Assembly: GCA_050263095.1 (NCBI GenBank)
Contig: JBLNEW010000063.1
Coordinates: forward strand, 1 to 6,836
DNA: 6,836 nucleotides
Direction of reading: 5' to 3'
DNA from: FEB-35 sp050263095
Lineage (GTDB): Bacteria > Desulfobacterota > Deferrimicrobia > Deferrimicrobiales > Deferrimicrobiaceae
The notes below the pieces were generated by a model, which was not told where the DNA came from, did not search any database, and saw only the letters and a program-made list of their open reading frames with translations. The position numbers and the translations under genes are program-made. The stretch's first letter is position 1, and each line of letters opens with the position of its first letter. Positions 5,656 through 6,836 of this stretch are shown here, one piece after another.

Positions 5656-6114
5656 ATGGACGAGGTAAAGGAGGGAGCGAAGGCGCCCGCGTTCCAGCTT
5701 CCGGACGAGTCGGGAAAACCAGTGAAGCTCGCCGACTTCAAGGGCAGGAAGGTAGTCCTGTACTTCTACCCGAAGGACGATACCCCGGGATGTACCGTTG
5801 AGGCATGCGCCTTCCGTGACACCCATGTGAAGATCGCCTCGAAGAACGCCGTCGTTCTGGGAGTTTCCCCTGATCCCGCCGACAGCCACGTGAAGTTCAT
5901 CGACAAGTTCGGCCTGCCCTTCACGCTGCTGTCCGACCCGGATCACGCCGTCTCCGTGCAATACGGAGCCTGGGGGGAGAAGAACCTGTACGGGAAGATA
6001 ACGATGGGGATCCTGAGATCGACCTTCGTCATCGACGAGCAGGGCAGGATCGCGAAGGTTTTCCGGAATGTGAAACCCGAAGGGCACGCCGAGGAGGTCC
6101 TGGCGGCCCTCTGA
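5656..6114 (+). CDS. bcp: Thioredoxin-dependent thiol peroxidase, BCP/PrxQ type peroxiredoxin
   Basis: The 152-residue cytoplasmic peroxidase reduces hydrogen peroxide and organic hydroperoxides. The peroxidatic Cys C46 lies in the signature YPKDDTPGCTVEACAFRD, and the resolving Cys C51 is five residues on, which marks the atypical two-Cys BCP/PrxQ class normally recharged by thioredoxin. T43 and P44 of the active-site PxxxTxxC pattern are present; the conserved Arg is likely that of GILRSTFVID. The length matches E. coli Bcp (about 156). The start ATG 5656 has GGGAGGG six bases upstream. It lies 14 bp after folE, and a strong hairpin follows the stop. Its closeness to the ferritin-like gene on the opposite strand fits a peroxide-defence neighbourhood (inference). 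Confidence 0.94.
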   Translation: MDEVKEGAKAPAFQLPDESGKPVKLADFKGRKVVLYFYPKDDTPGCTVEACAFRDTHVKIASKNAVVLGVSPDPADSHVKFIDKFGLPFTLLSDPDHAVSVQYGAWGEKNLYGKITMGILRSTFVIDEQGRIAKVFRNVKPEGHAEEVLAAL

Positions 6115-6142
6115 ACCGCCGAACGCGGCCGGAAAATATCAG

Positions 6143-6178
6143 GCGCGGGCAGGGAGCCGTTTCGCGCCCTGCCCGCGC
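6143..6178. terminator. Bidirectional hairpin between bcp and the Ig-repeat gene
   Basis: A perfect 12-bp GC-rich inverted repeat, GCGCGGGCAGGG (6143-6154) with CCCTGCCCGCGC (6167-6178), encloses a 12-base loop. It lies 28 bp after the bcp stop and 44 bp after the stop of the convergent gene at 6223. In the minus direction it is followed by GATATTTTCC, a modest T run; in the plus direction only scattered T residues follow. Its position between convergent genes supports a shared terminator. Confidence 0.65.
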
Positions 6179-6222
6179 GCAATCGTACTTTACTGCTGCC
6201 TGGAACCGGATGCGTCAGATAT

Positions 6223-6836
6223 TTATCTCTCCTTCCGCATGCGCCCCCGTACGGCAATTCCCAGGGCGGTGAGCACCAGGATACCGTAGGTCCCGGCAAG
6301 GTCCTTGATGTCTCCTCTCGTCCCGGCCATCGCGCACCCGCCGCCTGCGCTTTCACTCTCCACGGAGGGCGTCGGTTCGATCAACGAAGCACTCGTGGTG
6401 AAGGTCCAGCTGTAATCGGTCGCCAGGTGGTTTCCGGTGAGGTCCGTGACGGCGTTCGTCACCCTGACCGTATACGTGGTGTTGTCGGAGAGAATCACCG
6501 ACGGTATGAACGTGGCCGTCGCGCCGGACACGGAGACCGTCCCCGGCACGCTTCCCGATCCGTCGCTCAAGGTGAACGCGCCGGCCGGCACATTGACCGC
6601 CTCGCTGAACGTTGCCGTCAAGTCGACATTGACCGGAACGCCCGGCTGGGTATCGGACGGATTGACCGAGCTCACCCTGGGCCCCGTCGAGTCCGCCGCC
6701 GCGGTGGTGGCAAACGTCCAGGTGCGGTTTGCCGCCAGGTGATTCCCGGCGACGTCCGTGACGGCGGTCGTAAGCGTCGCCGTGTATGACGTGCTGTTCG
6801 CAAGGGGCGCCGACGGGGTGAACGTGACCGTCGCGC
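6223..6836 (-). CDS. Surface protein with Big_5-type Ig-like repeats and Cys-containing C-terminal sorting tail (partial, 5' end missing)
   Basis: The frame is open to the right edge, so only the last 203 codons are seen. Two related Ig-like repeats of the Big_5 (SbsA-like) type are visible, each ending in the pattern SxTYTV/TL...AVTDxxGNHLAxxxxWTFxT: one incomplete near the edge, then the last one beginning after DSTGPRVSSVNPSDTQPGVPVN. A Pro/Ser/Glu linker leads to GGGCAMAG (Cys codon 6334-6336), a hydrophobic helix (about GILVLTALGIAV) and the basic end RGRMRKER. This three-part tail resembles C-terminal protein-sorting signals with an invariant Cys (such as the JDVT- or Synerg-CTERM kinds), where the protein is probably clipped and anchored at the cell surface. 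The assignment to a named class is not certain. The first visible GTG (6675) is internal, not the true start. Confidence 0.82.
   Translation of the reverse strand, partial: ATVTFTPSAPLANSTSYTATLTTAVTDVAGNHLAANRTWTFATTAAADSTGPRVSSVNPSDTQPGVPVNVDLTATFSEAVNVPAGAFTLSDGSGSVPGTVSVSGATATFIPSVILSDNTTYTVRVTNAVTDLTGNHLATDYSWTFTTSASLIEPTPSVESESAGGGCAMAGTRGDIKDLAGTYGILVLTALGIAVRGRMRKER

Overview
This is a GC-rich bacterial chromosome segment. The genes look like those of a Gram-negative, deltaproteobacterium-like organism (Desulfuromonadota/Desulfobacterota type). That placement is an inference from gene families and gene order: an ECF sigma/zinc-finger anti-sigma/DUF3106 cluster, a rubrerythrin-like ferritin, and a Cys-containing C-terminal sorting tail on a surface protein. 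No ribosomal RNA or other strong phylogenetic marker is present.

Left edge (1-700): this part carries the marks of mobile DNA. Positions 71-121 hold two imperfect tandem repeats ending in ...AACA, which look like the end of an IS21-type insertion sequence whose body lies outside the window. A class II tRNA-Ser(CGA) gene sits on the minus strand at 504-596, with a good promoter and a hairpin terminator. The last part of the tRNA gene (T-loop through CCA) is repeated as a perfect 22-bp direct copy at 181-202. This is the classic footprint of tRNA-targeted integration or of a tRNA-derived repeat. The roughly 300 bp between the copies has no credible gene.

Centre (697-5042): a cardiolipin synthase gene runs rightward (697-2136) and meets a leftward five-gene cluster 13 bp away. 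In transcription order (right to left) the cluster is a rubrerythrin-like ferritin, an ECF sigma factor, a zf-HC2 membrane anti-sigma factor, a secreted DUF3106 protein with Trp-anchored repeats, and tadA (tRNA adenosine deaminase). Three of the four junctions overlap or nearly touch: +1, +48, -4 and -8 nt. Ferritin, sigma, anti-sigma and DUF3106 are therefore probably one transcription unit, perhaps an envelope or oxidative/metal stress response, with tadA carried along at the end.

Right (5081-6836): diverging from the ferritin with only 38 bp between start codons is a folE-bcp pair (GTP cyclohydrolase I and a BCP-type peroxiredoxin). A strong 12-bp-stem hairpin separates this pair from a convergent gene cut by the right edge. 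That gene encodes a surface protein with at least two Big_5-type Ig-like repeats and a C-terminal GGGC + membrane helix + basic tail. The two peroxide/iron-related genes (ferritin and bcp) lie close together on divergent transcripts, which suggests a redox-linked locus. No single feature amounts to a clearly new system. The best leads are the ferritin/ECF/anti-sigma/DUF3106 module and the tRNA-end repeat structure.
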